The notes beneath the pieces were generated by a model, which saw nothing but the letters and a program-made list of their open reading frames with translations, was not told where the DNA came from and did not search any database. DNA of 32,672 bases from Cyanocohniella sp. LLY (lineage in GTDB: Bacteria > Cyanobacteriota > Cyanobacteriia > Cyanobacteriales > Nostocaceae), in contig JAKOMP010000078.1 of NCBI GenBank assembly GCA_022241785.1, positions 1 to 32,672 on the forward strand. Direction: 5' to 3'. Shown here one piece after another: positions 7,668 to 15,875 of the stretch. The position numbers were made by a program, and so were the translations under genes. Within the stretch, counting starts at the first letter, position 1, and each line of letters starts with the position of its first letter.

Positions 7668-7726
7668 CAACGACTTTTTAATACAAAAGGACGATCTAGC
7701 TGAGTGGGCTGGGTCGCTTTTTTTTT
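7668..7726 (+). ncRNA. Candidate small RNA of about 60 nt
   Basis: A short plus-strand unit in a gene-free region. Upstream is a -35/-10 pair with 17-nt spacing. The unit ends with a continuous 9-bp stem, CGATCTAGC (7692-7700) with GCTGGGTCG (7708-7716) including two G-U pairs, a 7-nt loop, and nine T (7718-7726). No plus-strand gene lies closer upstream than modBC (stop at 6205), so the terminator has no protein gene to serve. The leader (about 7668-7691) is unstructured and A/U-rich. It lacks the ACTCCTCACAC core of Yfr1, so it is not that RNA. I know no family match. Confidence 0.35.
7692..7726 (+). terminator. Strong rho-independent terminator with no upstream protein gene
   Basis: 9-bp stem (7692-7700 / 7708-7716), loop TGAGTGG, one C, then nine consecutive T. 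It is orphan with respect to protein genes on its strand. Confidence 0.65.
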
Positions 7727-7783
7727 GAATCTACTGCCTGAGCTACTAGTTGAAAATACTTATCTTATTTGAAAAAAGTGAGT

Positions 7784-8674
7784 TTAAACAGATCCAGCAA
7801 TCATTCCGGCTAACAAGACAAAACCAATCCAGACATTTTGCCGGAACATTTCACCATACACAGGATTGGGGAGGTCTTGATTGGTTAAGCGTAGCGACTG
7901 CCAAACCCAGCCAATAGCAGCAATGGCCAGGCTAATCCAGAAGACAAATTTCAAGTGAATCAAAACACCTAACCAAGCTAACAACACAATCGTGCCTACA
8001 AAGAAAATGCCAATAGCTACAGGAGCATAGTTACCAAAAAACAAAGCACTAGAATTAACCCCAATGCGGCGGTCATCTTCGCGATCGCTCATGGCATAAA
8101 CAGTATCAAATCCCAATGTCCAGAGTATTGTTGCACCCCATAGTAGCCAAGTTGATTGAGAAAGATTCTGTGTGACAGCACTCCAGCTAATCAACACGGC
8201 AAAACCCCAAGCAATGGAAAGTACTAGTTGCGGTACCGGAAACACCCGCTTTGCACCTGGATAAAGCAAAATTACCGGCACGGCTGCCACAGATAACCAA
8301 AAACTCAGGGGGTTAAGATAAAAAGCGAGGGCTGCTGCACATGCTAAAGAGATAATTGCCACGACAATCCCCACCTTGATCGACAAAGCGCGGGAAGCAA
8401 GGGGGCGATCGCGTGTTCTCTCGACTTCTGGATCAATATCTCTATCCCACAAATCGTTAACTACACAACCCGCTGCACTAGTGGCTAAAGTACCCAATAT
8501 AATTACACCCACTAAAAGTAAAGGCGGTTTGCCAGAGGCTGCCAAAAATACAGCCCACAAAGCAGGAATCATTAAAATTAATCGTCCTTCTGGTTTATGC
8601 CACCGTAAAAGCCGGATAATCACAAGCCACACTGGTTCCTGGTTGCCTTCTGGGGTAATCAACATAGAAATCAA
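7784..8674 (-). CDS. ubiA: 4-hydroxybenzoate prenyltransferase (UbiA family), plastoquinone pathway
   Basis: 296 residues, about eight or nine membrane segments. Both prenyl-diphosphate/Mg-binding motifs of UbiA enzymes are present: NDLWDRDIDPEVERTRDRPL (about residues 73-92) and SDREDDRRIGVNSSALFFG (about 195-213). The RTRDRPLASR block is typical of 4-hydroxybenzoate polyprenyltransferases rather than chlorophyll, menaquinone or tocopherol enzymes. Cyanobacteria use it to attach a solanesyl chain to 4-hydroxybenzoate on the way to plastoquinone, in the thylakoid or plasma membrane. It is divergent from ppx/gppA across a 358-bp gap. A second in-frame ATG lies three codons after the chosen one (M4), so the exact start is uncertain by a few residues. 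Confidence 0.9.
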   Translation of the reverse strand: MISMLITPEGNQEPVWLVIIRLLRWHKPEGRLILMIPALWAVFLAASGKPPLLLVGVIILGTLATSAAGCVVNDLWDRDIDPEVERTRDRPLASRALSIKVGIVVAIISLACAAALAFYLNPLSFWLSVAAVPVILLYPGAKRVFPVPQLVLSIAWGFAVLISWSAVTQNLSQSTWLLWGATILWTLGFDTVYAMSDREDDRRIGVNSSALFFGNYAPVAIGIFFVGTIVLLAWLGVLIHLKFVFWISLAIAAIGWVWQSLRLTNQDLPNPVYGEMFRQNVWIGFVLLAGMIAGSV

Positions 8675-9032
8675 AAATCAAGTAATAACTTTAGATAGAT
8701 GAATTCACACATCTTTACAACTATAGAATAACGTTATTTGCTATTTATAAAATCACAAACTCAAGTGACAACTGTGAATCAAATACCTAAATAGCCGTCA
8801 TCAACTAACGCAACCAAAGGAACTAGGGGCTAGAGGTTAGGGTCTAGTATTCTTACTCAGCACTTAGTCTTTTCAAGTCAGTCACTTGAGTTATTAGCAG
8901 CAGAGTGAATATTCTTAGATCAAGTAGTTTTTGCACAGAGTCAGACTGAAAATTATTTTTTGTACATCTACCAGTGCCAAGTATCCTGATACACGCCTTT
9001 TTACTGTCCTTCCTTTATTGAGAGAAAACTAG
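8675..9032. other. Divergent intergenic region ubiA / ppx
   Basis: 358 bp holding the promoters of both genes. A 'ctaggggctagaggttaggg' low-complexity patch sits near 8822-8845. No gene, hairpin or known regulator site was recognised. Confidence 0.5.
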
Positions 9033-10682
9033 ATGCTGAATTTAGTTTCTGCTGGCTTAGAGAGTATGACTACTCGATCAGTTAAGCAAGACCGGATTAT
9101 TGCTGCCATTGATTTGGGCACAAATTCTCTGCACATGGTAGTAGTGAAGATTGACCCGACGCTACCATCGTTTAGCATTATTGCTAAAGAAAAAGAGACT
9201 GTCCGATTAGGCAATCGTGATCTTGCCACTGGAGACCTGAAACCAGAAATCATCGAAAAAGCCATTAATGCCCTCAGACGCTTCCAAGAAGTTGCTAAAA
9301 CTGCTAATGCAGAAACAATTGTAGCTGTAGCTACTAGTGCTGTGCGCGAAGCCCCCAATGGCAGAGATTTTTTGTATCGAGTAGAAGCTGAGTTAGGTTT
9401 AAGCGTTGACTTAATTTCCGGTCAAGAAGAAGCACGGCGCATTTATCTAGGTGTGCTGTCGGGGATGGAATTTAATAACCAACCCCACATTATTGTTGAT
9501 ATTGGTGGCGGTTCCACAGAATTAATTTTGGGGGACAGTCAAGAAGCCCGTAGTCTCACCAGTACTAAAGTTGGTGCAGTGCGACTTACCAGCGAATTAA
9601 TTTCCACTGATCCCATCAGCGATGCCGAGTTTCAGTACCTGCAAGCCTATACACGCGGTACACTAGAACGTTCCGTTGAAGATGTCTTATCAAACATCCA
9701 GTGTGGTGAATCTCCGCGTTTGGTAGGAACCTCCGGCACTATTGAGACTTTAGCAACTATCCACGCCCGCGAACAGTTGGGTTATATCCCTTCTACCCTC
9801 AATGGTTACGAGTTTAGTCTTCAAGACTTGCGATATTGGGTCAATCGCTTGCGGAAAATGAAGAATATAGAAATCTCTACCATCCCCGGTATGCCCGATA
9901 AGCGGTCAGAAGTCATCTTAGCTGGCGCTGTTATCCTACAGGAAGCTATGACTTTATTGGGTATGGAATCTGTGACAGTGTGCGGGCGCGCCCTCCGGGA
10001 AGGCGTAATTGTGGACTGGATGCTATGCCACGGTTTGATTGAAGATCGACTGCGCTATCAAGATTCAGTGCGTCAACGCAGTGTTCTCAAACAAGAGGAC
10101 AAATATCATATCAATTTAGAGCATAGCGATCGCGTGGCTGTATTTGCCCTGAGTTTATTTGACCAAACCCAAGGCACACTACACAACTGGGGAGACAGCG
10201 AGCGGCAAATGCTGTGGGCGGCGGCTATATTACACAACTGTGGTCACTATATCAGCCATTCATCTCATCACAAGCATTCCTACTATTTAATTCGTAACGG
10301 TGAATTACTTGGCTACACCGAAACTGAAATTGAAATCATTGCTAATTTAGCGCGTTACCACCGCAAATCACAACCCAAGAAAAAACACGAAAATTACCGT
10401 AACTTGCTGAGTAAACAGCATCGCCAAATAGTCAGCCAACTCAGTGCGCTGTTGCGATTGGCCGTTGCCCTAGATAGGCGACAAATTGGTGCGATCGCCC
10501 GCATACAATGTGAGTACATTCCTCATAGTCAGGAATTGCAAATATTAATTTTCCCCTCTCAACCTGATGATGATTGTGCCTTGGAACTTTGGAGCTTAGA
10601 TTATAAAAAACCAGTGTTTGAAGATGAATTCAAGGTGAAATTGGTAGCCAATTTGAAACAAGCTCCTGTGGTCAAAATATAG
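9033..10682 (+). CDS. ppx: Exopolyphosphatase / pppGpp phosphohydrolase (Ppx/GppA family)
   Basis: 549 residues, close to the long Ppx/GppA proteins (about 500-545). The N-terminal sugar-kinase/Hsp70-fold half shows AAIDLGTNSLHMVVVKI (about residues 23-40, phosphate 1), AVATSAVREAPNG, ISGQEEARRIYLGV with the catalytic Glu region, VDIGGGSTELILG (phosphate 2) and GTSGTIETLA. The C-terminal half carries an HD-like domain (AAILHNCGHYISHSSHHKHSYYLI, about 395-420). It releases phosphate from polyphosphate and may also hydrolyse pppGpp, linking phosphate storage and stringent response. An alternative start is M12 (MTTRSVKQDR), which gives the N-terminus seen in many relatives. A 9-bp hairpin follows 17 bp after the stop. 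Confidence 0.92.
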   Translation: MLNLVSAGLESMTTRSVKQDRIIAAIDLGTNSLHMVVVKIDPTLPSFSIIAKEKETVRLGNRDLATGDLKPEIIEKAINALRRFQEVAKTANAETIVAVATSAVREAPNGRDFLYRVEAELGLSVDLISGQEEARRIYLGVLSGMEFNNQPHIIVDIGGGSTELILGDSQEARSLTSTKVGAVRLTSELISTDPISDAEFQYLQAYTRGTLERSVEDVLSNIQCGESPRLVGTSGTIETLATIHAREQLGYIPSTLNGYEFSLQDLRYWVNRLRKMKNIEISTIPGMPDKRSEVILAGAVILQEAMTLLGMESVTVCGRALREGVIVDWMLCHGLIEDRLRYQDSVRQRSVLKQEDKYHINLEHSDRVAVFALSLFDQTQGTLHNWGDSERQMLWAAAILHNCGHYISHSSHHKHSYYLIRNGELLGYTETEIEIIANLARYHRKSQPKKKHENYRNLLSKQHRQIVSQLSALLRLAVALDRRQIGAIARIQCEYIPHSQELQILIFPSQPDDDCALELWSLDYKKPVFEDEFKVKLVANLKQAPVVKI

Positions 10683-10699
10683 TTTCCACAAAAGATTTG

Positions 10700-10725
10700 G
10701 GTGCGTTACACTGGTTTAACGCACC
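10700..10725. repeat. GGTGCGTTA hairpin after ppx
   Basis: GGTGCGTTA (10700-10708) and TAACGCACC (10717-10725) are perfect 9-bp inverted repeats with an 8-nt loop, a common dispersed cyanobacterial hairpin. It has no T-run, so at most it protects the 3' end of the ppx transcript. Confidence 0.5.
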
Positions 10726-10859
10726 TACCAAGTTATCTAATGATTTGACATTAACTCTCTCATAGAGGTTAAGATTGATTTCCGCAACCGCGTTTAGAAA
10801 AAGAAAAATAATTGCCGGGGAAATCTACCTCCTGCACATCTTCTGACGACACATGACTT

Positions 10860-11084
10860 ATGTATAAAAGCAAACCAACCCTTGAAGATTTTCTAGCTTA
10901 TACAGAAACAGAAAACCTGGAATTAGAAGCAAAAATGGAGGAATCCTATCAACAATTTCATGCAGAAATTGAAACAAATAATGAACTAATGTCTACTCTG
11001 AATATAGAATTTGTAGAACGTCGAGAATTAGGCACAGATGAGGAATATTGTCTACAACTGGATACAGAATTTGAGGACAAGTGA
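10860..11084 (+). CDS. Small acidic protein of unknown function
   Basis: 74 residues, strongly acidic and rich in Glu and Thr, with no hydrophobic segment, so cytoplasmic. Long stretches are helix-prone (ENLELEAKMEESYQQFHAEI). I do not recognise a family. Support is moderate: it fills a plausible slot 177 bp after ppx, has typical codon use, and is followed by a 12-bp hairpin (11160-11192). There is no clear ribosome site before the ATG. Confidence 0.5.
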   Translation: MYKSKPTLEDFLAYTETENLELEAKMEESYQQFHAEIETNNELMSTLNIEFVERRELGTDEEYCLQLDTEFEDK

Positions 11085-11159
11085 CTAAAATACTTGTGTA
11101 AGTAATTTGGGAATTTATTCTGCTAATTTTATCTGACTGTGGATGAAATTCCATCATCA

Positions 11160-11192
11160 GGGACTTCCAAAGAATTAATTTTTGGAAGCCCC
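11160..11192. terminator. Hairpin after the small acidic protein gene
   Basis: GGGACTTCCAAA (11160-11171) pairs with TTTGGAAGCCCC (11181-11192) with one G-T wobble, giving a 12-bp stem. There is no long T-run on either side, so it is a terminator or 3'-end stabiliser of uncertain efficiency. Confidence 0.45.
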
Positions 11193-11312
11193 CTAAGGAA
11201 TATGAATTAAATAATATGCAAATCTGTTGTTTGATCTGACATCGCCTTTAAATAAACGTCATTTCGGGTTAAGAACTAAATATCATAAGTAGGACGGCGT
11301 AAATAATTAAAG

Positions 11313-11363
11313 GTTTGTAGGACTTTAGTCCTCAAATAAGGGCTAGAGCCGCTTACTACGAAA
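11313..11363. repeat. REP-like palindromic repeat
   Basis: TTTGTAGGACTTTAGTCCT at the left and CTTACTACGAAA at the right give imperfect terminal complementarity with an inner GGACT/AGTCC hairpin. It shares the 'ggactttagtcct' core with the element at 6221-6287. Confidence 0.55.
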
Positions 11364-11443
11364 TGAATTTTAATTATTTTACATTGCTTAACATAGTTTG
11401 ATTTTTTCTCGCCGACTTACTTATCCAGTAGAAAAATTGTCAT

Positions 11444-11500
11444 GACGTAGGCGAAGCCCATCGTTCGCGTAGCGTCTCGCAGAGAAGATATCGCAGGGAA
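11444..11500. repeat. Dispersed Nostoc-type repeat (gcgtagcgtctcgcagagaag)
   Basis: The stretch 'gacgtaggcgaagccca' followed by 'ttcgcgtagcgtctcgcaga' is a repeat family I recognise from Nostoc intergenic regions. No coding function seen. Confidence 0.5.
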
Positions 11501-11630
11501 GCAATGCCAAAACCCCTGTGTTCGCGTCGTTCCAATTTGTTTCACTCGCGGCGGCATATCGTAAGTATTCAGCCAGAAGCGCGACAGAATCGGGTTTGAG
11601 ATTATCCCGAACTCAGGTAAAATCCCAAAT

Positions 11631-12098
11631 TTATAGTGTAGGAGGATGTTTTTCTAATTTTTTAAATACATTAAGGACTAAAAAAGTTAGAATAGCACCT
11701 ATTAATCCTAGCTGCCACAAACCAACTCCAGCAGCAACTCCCAAAGCGGCACAAACCCATACAGATGCTGCTGATGTTAATCCATGAATTTCTGGGCGAC
11801 GAGAGTCTTGAGAAGATTGGCTCACAATTTCTCCAGCACCCAGAAAACCGATACCAGTTGCCACACCTTGCATAACACGGCTGATGGCATTAGCACTTGG
11901 TTCGAGTAAAGTTAGTTGCAGAGGTATAATGATAAACATTGCTGAACCAAGACTTACCAGCATATGAGTTCTTAAACCTGCTGGTTTTTTCTTAACTTGG
12001 CGTTCTATACCAATAATTGCTCCGAACAACAAAGCCAGGCATAACCTGAAAATAATGTTCAGCAAATCATCGGGTGCAAGGTAGTAAGTATTTGGCAA
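11631..12098 (-). CDS. MgtC/SapB-family membrane protein
   Basis: 155 residues with about four to five membrane segments. Family motifs are clear: ALLFGAIIGIERQVKKKPAG (about 18-37), LRTHMLVSLGSAMFI, GVATGIGFLGAGEIV and HGLTSAASVWVCAALGVAAG. These match the MgtC/SapB N-terminal domain. Members affect magnesium homeostasis and, in pathogens, F-ATP synthase activity and survival at low Mg; the function in cyanobacteria is not settled. The C-terminal cytoplasmic domain of Salmonella MgtC is absent, as in many short homologues. Monocistronic, divergent from the PEP-synthase-like gene. Confidence 0.85.
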   Translation of the reverse strand: MPNTYYLAPDDLLNIIFRLCLALLFGAIIGIERQVKKKPAGLRTHMLVSLGSAMFIIIPLQLTLLEPSANAISRVMQGVATGIGFLGAGEIVSQSSQDSRRPEIHGLTSAASVWVCAALGVAAGVGLWQLGLIGAILTFLVLNVFKKLEKHPPTL

Positions 12099-12496
12099 TT
12101 GTAAATATGGTAAAAAATACTACATTTTACATGATTAATTAATCATATAGTTTACGAAAACTATCTAAAAATCCAATTTTATAAGTTTTCTTCATATCTC
12201 TAGCAACTCAGAATATAGATTAATACTGATTGCCTGAGTATTGATCTGGAAAAAACTACATGCTAGATAGTATTCTACCTCACATTGCTAAATTTCACAT
12301 AAACTCAAGAAGGACATAGGCTATTAAGGGTTATATCTAAGGTCGCAAACAATAAGGTAAGTAATTTTGTTCAGGTACTTATCCAACATAAATAGGAGAA
12401 GCTCTGGCTGATAAATATTTTATAGATAAAAACCGAAAATGTACCAAGGCGGAATACCCATAGCAACAAATAGACAACAGACAACTAACAAATTGA
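12099..12496. other. Divergent intergenic region mgtC / PEP-synthase-like gene
   Basis: 398 bp of AT-rich sequence. No hairpin, reading frame or regulator site stood out. The stretch just before 12497 ('aacaaatagacaacagacaactaacaa') is low-complexity. Confidence 0.5.
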
Positions 12497-14848
12497 GTGG
12501 ATAAACTCTACTGGCTGAACCAAATTAAACTACAAGACCGCGCCAAAGTAGGTGACAAAGCATTTTACTTGAGCAGAATTATGCAGCGTGGCTACCCGGT
12601 GCTGCCCGGTTTTGTCATCTCCGCAGAAGTTTTGCGACAATTTTTAGCAACTCTCAACAGTCCAGAGTCTTTAGTTGCAGACTTGCCCTATTCTTCTTTG
12701 CACCTGGATGTATCTAATTGGCGGCAACTTCAGCAAGTAGCTGGGCGGTTACGTCAGGAAATTATGACAGCAAATGTCCCACAGGAATGGGTGAGGACAA
12801 TTTTTGCTGCTGCTAGAGAATGGCAAACTAGTCATGTGATTTTACGACCAACTTTGGCATTATCTACAACTACGTCGGCAGTAGGAAATACATCTGGATT
12901 GCTGGAGTCAATTTTTTGCCGTTGCCATGAAGAAGCGATCGCCTCGGCTTTAAAGCGTACTTGGAGTCAGCTGTTTCGTGCCAGGAGTTTACTATATTGG
13001 CGACGGGCAGGCATTAGTTTACAACAAATTAATTTAGCTGTGTTAGTGCAGCCAGTTCAAAATGCCATTGCTAGTGGTTTACTTAATGCTAATTCGTCGG
13101 GATGGACAATCGAAGCAACTTGGGGATCAGAATTAGCGATCGCCAAAGGTGATGTATTACCCGATGCATATTATATTCAACATGAAACTGGGGTAGTACT
13201 AGAGCGACATCTAGGCAATAAAATGCTGGCTTATCGTCTTGATGATAGCGCCACAGCGGATTCATCTAATTCAGTTGTAACCGCAGATAATACCGATATG
13301 GTGGCCTATGTACTTGAGGAAACCCAACAAAAACAGTACGCTTTACCAGAAGAATATTTACAACAAGTAATCACTCTGGGAACTCAACTTGTGAGTGAAA
13401 TAGGTCAAAACTTTAGGATTAAATGGACTATCGCTGAAGAAGCCCCAACCCCCAATCTCTACCTCACTCAAGTCAATGCCCCTCAATCTACAATTCCCCG
13501 TTTACAGTTCATCAAAGGACTAGGGGCATCAGGGGGGCGGATAGCAGCAACTGCTCATGTAATTGTCAATTCCCACAATAAACCCGAACAAATACCCCAA
13601 GGCGTGATTTTAGTAGTATCTGCCATCACCCCTGACTGGTTGCCTTTACTACAGAAAGTCGTAGGTATTATCACAGTTCAGGGAGGATTAACCAGTCACG
13701 CAGCAATTCTCGCTAGGGAATTAGGTATTCCAGCATTAGTTAACGCAGTAGACGCTACAGTCCTGATTCACAACGGCGAAAGATTGCTTTTGGATGGTGA
13801 TCGGGGAGAAGTTTATCGTATCAAGGAAGACAAAGCAGGAGAGGGAGAGACTGAAGAACTAAATTCCCCTTATTCCCCCATTTCTCCATTATCCCCCAAT
13901 CCCAGAAAGGGTCACGCCACCCCTCACTTACCTATGATTGCTACTGAGTTACTCGTGAATCTGAGTCAGCATAGTTTAATAGAGCAAGCACAAAGCTTAC
14001 CTGTGGATGGAGTGGGTTTATTGCGTTCCGAAATGATGTTACTCAACATCTTAGAAGGACAACATCCCCAAAGTTGGATCACAAGTGGCCGCAAAGCAGA
14101 ACTGTTAGAAAAATGGTCTTTTGCAATTATGCAGTTTGCGCGTGCTTTTGCACCACGACCAGTTTTTTATCGTTCTTTAGATTGGCGATCGCCTCCTTCA
14201 CACGAGTTACCATTATCTACTCATGAACTACATTCTGTAACACATTCGACCTTAGGCGATCGCGGCACATTCAGTTATGTGCAAAATTCGGCGGTTTTTG
14301 AGTTGGAAATGACAGCTTTAGCGACGGTACAGCAATCTGGCTACAGTAATATTCACCTCTTATTGCCGTTTGTTCGCAGTGTAGAAGAATTTTCTTTTTG
14401 TCGGCAAAAAGTTGAGCAAGCAAGATTAACCCAAGTACCCCAGTTTCAATTATGGATGATGGCAGAAGTGCCAAGTGTGTTGTTTTTGCTGCCAGAATAT
14501 GTCAAAGCCGGTGTAGCGGGAATTTCCATTGGTACAAATGATCTGACACAACTATTGCTAGGAGTAGATCGAGAACAAGGACAACTAACAACAGTATTTA
14601 ATGAACGTCATCCAGCAGTAATCAAGGCGATCGCCCAACTGATCCAGATGGCAAAAAATGCAGGAATACCTTGTTCCATCTGCGGACAAGCACCAGCAAT
14701 TTATCCAGAAATCATTGATCAATTAGTACAACTTGGTATTACTTCTATTTCCGTAGAACCAGAAGCCGTAGAGAGAACTTATAGAGCGATCGCTCGTGCT
14801 GAACAACGCTTAATCTTAGCCGCAGCCCGCAAAAAACTTGACTGCTAA
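12497..14848 (+). CDS. Phosphoenolpyruvate synthase-like protein with degenerate ATP site
   Basis: 783 residues starting at GTG (GTG GAT AAA CTC), similar in length and order to PpsA (792). The N-terminal nucleotide-binding part begins GDKAFYLSRIMQRGYPVLPG. The central swivelling domain has an intact phospho-His motif, GGLTSHAAILARELGIPALV, with H401. The C-terminal PEP/pyruvate barrel keeps VDGVGLLRSEMML, MMAEVPSVLFLLPEY, SIGTNDLTQLLLGVDRE and ICGQAPA. However, the ATP-grasp motif RSSATAED of true PpsA is replaced by RPTLALST, the SDFKSNEY block is SLDWRSPP, and FRG is DRG. A low-complexity linker (about 447-475, rich in Ser/Pro) sits between swivel and barrel. True PpsA makes PEP from pyruvate and ATP. 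This protein may be a diverged paralogue with altered or lost activity, so the usual gene symbol is withheld. Confidence 0.82.
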   Translation: MDKLYWLNQIKLQDRAKVGDKAFYLSRIMQRGYPVLPGFVISAEVLRQFLATLNSPESLVADLPYSSLHLDVSNWRQLQQVAGRLRQEIMTANVPQEWVRTIFAAAREWQTSHVILRPTLALSTTTSAVGNTSGLLESIFCRCHEEAIASALKRTWSQLFRARSLLYWRRAGISLQQINLAVLVQPVQNAIASGLLNANSSGWTIEATWGSELAIAKGDVLPDAYYIQHETGVVLERHLGNKMLAYRLDDSATADSSNSVVTADNTDMVAYVLEETQQKQYALPEEYLQQVITLGTQLVSEIGQNFRIKWTIAEEAPTPNLYLTQVNAPQSTIPRLQFIKGLGASGGRIAATAHVIVNSHNKPEQIPQGVILVVSAITPDWLPLLQKVVGIITVQGGLTSHAAILARELGIPALVNAVDATVLIHNGERLLLDGDRGEVYRIKEDKAGEGETEELNSPYSPISPLSPNPRKGHATPHLPMIATELLVNLSQHSLIEQAQSLPVDGVGLLRSEMMLLNILEGQHPQSWITSGRKAELLEKWSFAIMQFARAFAPRPVFYRSLDWRSPPSHELPLSTHELHSVTHSTLGDRGTFSYVQNSAVFELEMTALATVQQSGYSNIHLLLPFVRSVEEFSFCRQKVEQARLTQVPQFQLWMMAEVPSVLFLLPEYVKAGVAGISIGTNDLTQLLLGVDREQGQLTTVFNERHPAVIKAIAQLIQMAKNAGIPCSICGQAPAIYPEIIDQLVQLGITSISVEPEAVERTYRAIARAEQRLILAAARKKLDC

Positions 14849-14913
14849 TGACAAAACTCTAGAAGAGTAGGGCTATACAAACAAAAACTTCCTCCTCAGC
14901 CTGTCAGGATTTC

Positions 14914-14931
14914 AGCCCACGAAGGTGGGCT
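14914..14931. repeat. AGCCCAC hairpin after the PEP-synthase-like gene
   Basis: AGCCCAC (14914-14920) and GTGGGCT (14925-14931) around a GAAG tetraloop, immediately before a second, terminator-like hairpin. Confidence 0.5.
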
Positions 14932-14941
14932 TTGCTTGTGT

Positions 14942-14975
14942 AGCCCCAGACTTCTAGTCTGTGGGGCTTTTCTTC
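14942..14975 (+). terminator. Rho-independent terminator of the PEP-synthase-like gene
   Basis: AGCCCCAGACT (14942-14952) pairs with AGTCTGTGGGGCT (14956-14968, one bulged base). It is followed by TTTTCTTCT. It lies between convergent genes; the T-rich tail serves the plus strand. Confidence 0.65.
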
Positions 14976-14980
14976 TCTAA

Positions 14981-15643
14981 TTAAGAGAGATCACTATTAG
15001 TTTGATTAGTTTGCCGTGGCGGAATGCCTATCCTCTGGTGTGGTTGTACCACAAAACTCAAAGATGCTCGTTTCATAATCCAGTACAAACCTGCAAGGAT
15101 TACAAAGGTAATAGCGATAATTACTAACGGCTGTCTACCAAGCAATTCTTCTATTCCCGTGGTTAGTATGGCATCGGGTTGAGTTACGAAATCCCAACTA
15201 TTAAAACGCAAAAACCTACCCCAATAAATACCAATGGCACAAAGCGCATGGGTAATCATTTCCGCTCCCAAAATCCATTGGCTTTTACCGATGCGATGTA
15301 AATAATAACCTAAATTAATTAAAGATATTACGTAGGCTTCAAACCCAGCTAAAATTACTAGCAGATAAATAGGAATTAGCACCAAGGTAATCATCCACAC
15401 TGATTCAATCCGGCGGATGTCGTCAACAAAGTGAATCACATCGGTCAATAAATAAGGTGCATTTGGCAAAAACGCAAAGAAAACCAGGAATCCTAGCCAC
15501 CAAAGCCAAGAACGTCCGCGTCTAGTGCGAAATAACCAAACACTCAAAGCCAAAGGTATAAAAGCCAAAAATAAATTCCAAGTCATCCAACGCATATTAA
15601 AGCGTAAGATTTGTAAAAACGTGGCGATCAATTCCTCTTTCAT
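14981..15643 (-). CDS. DUF1361-family integral membrane protein
   Basis: 220 residues, about six to seven membrane segments. The family signature FLPNAPYLLTDVIHF (about residues 59-73) and the following aromatic, Trp-rich helices match the DUF1361 family, whose function is unknown. The C-terminal ~25 residues are polar (QPHQRIGIPPRQTNQTNSDLS). It is convergent with the PEP-synthase-like gene and lies 232 bp downstream of a secreted-protein gene that has its own terminator, so it is probably transcribed alone. Confidence 0.82.
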   Translation of the reverse strand: MKEELIATFLQILRFNMRWMTWNLFLAFIPLALSVWLFRTRRGRSWLWWLGFLVFFAFLPNAPYLLTDVIHFVDDIRRIESVWMITLVLIPIYLLVILAGFEAYVISLINLGYYLHRIGKSQWILGAEMITHALCAIGIYWGRFLRFNSWDFVTQPDAILTTGIEELLGRQPLVIIAITFVILAGLYWIMKRASLSFVVQPHQRIGIPPRQTNQTNSDLS

Positions 15644-15811
15644 AGTTGCTTACTCGCAAAATGTGTGCAGGATAAAATGTGACTATGAGGGGTGGACTGT
15701 GAAAATTGCTACTGTTAATTTTTGAATAATTAGACTTAAGTATCTAGTATAGCTAGAAAATTGAAAGGGAGAAAGGAATCACTCACAAGGATGAGCTGAG
15801 ATGAGAAAATC

Positions 15812-15840
15812 AAAAAAACTCCCTGAATTTAATTCGGGAG
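15812..15840 (-). terminator. Rho-independent terminator of the repeat-containing secreted protein
   Basis: On the minus strand CTCCCGAATT then AATTCAGGGAG forms a 10-bp stem with one bulge (15819-15840), directly followed by seven T (complement of 15812-15818). It lies 36 bp after the stop of the gene at 15876-17129. Confidence 0.8.
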
Positions 15841-15875
15841 ATGTAGAACAAGTATTAAATTCTGATATCTGTGAA

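Larger units (their letters stand above)
7214..7783. other. 570-bp gene-free region with MITE-like palindrome and sRNA candidate
   Basis: No protein-coding gene seen on either strand. It contains a 148-bp palindromic element (7375-7522), a G/C-rich 'ctagcccctagcccctaat' patch (about 7550-7570) and a compact promoter-terminator unit at 7633-7726, described separately. Confidence 0.6.
11085..11630. other. 546-bp gene-free region rich in dispersed repeats
   Basis: Holds a hairpin (11160-11192), a REP-like element (11313-11363) and a 'gcgtagcgtctcgcagagaaga' type Nostoc dispersed repeat (about 11444-11500). Possible decayed coding sequence at about 11510-11630 was looked for on the minus strand, but no recognisable protein fragment emerged. 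Confidence 0.5.

Noticed and set aside
7668-7726. Identification of the small RNA candidate as Yfr1
   Set aside because: Size and terminator fit, but the invariant single-stranded ACTCCTCACAC motif is missing.
11518-11787. 89-codon plus-strand frame overlapping the mgtC gene
   Set aside because: It overlaps a clear MgtC gene on the other strand, begins in repeat DNA, and encodes nothing recognisable.
14914-14968. CRISPR-like or tRNA-like structure after the PEP-synthase-like gene
   Set aside because: Two simple adjacent hairpins, no repeat-spacer pattern and no tRNA arms; the second is a plain terminator.
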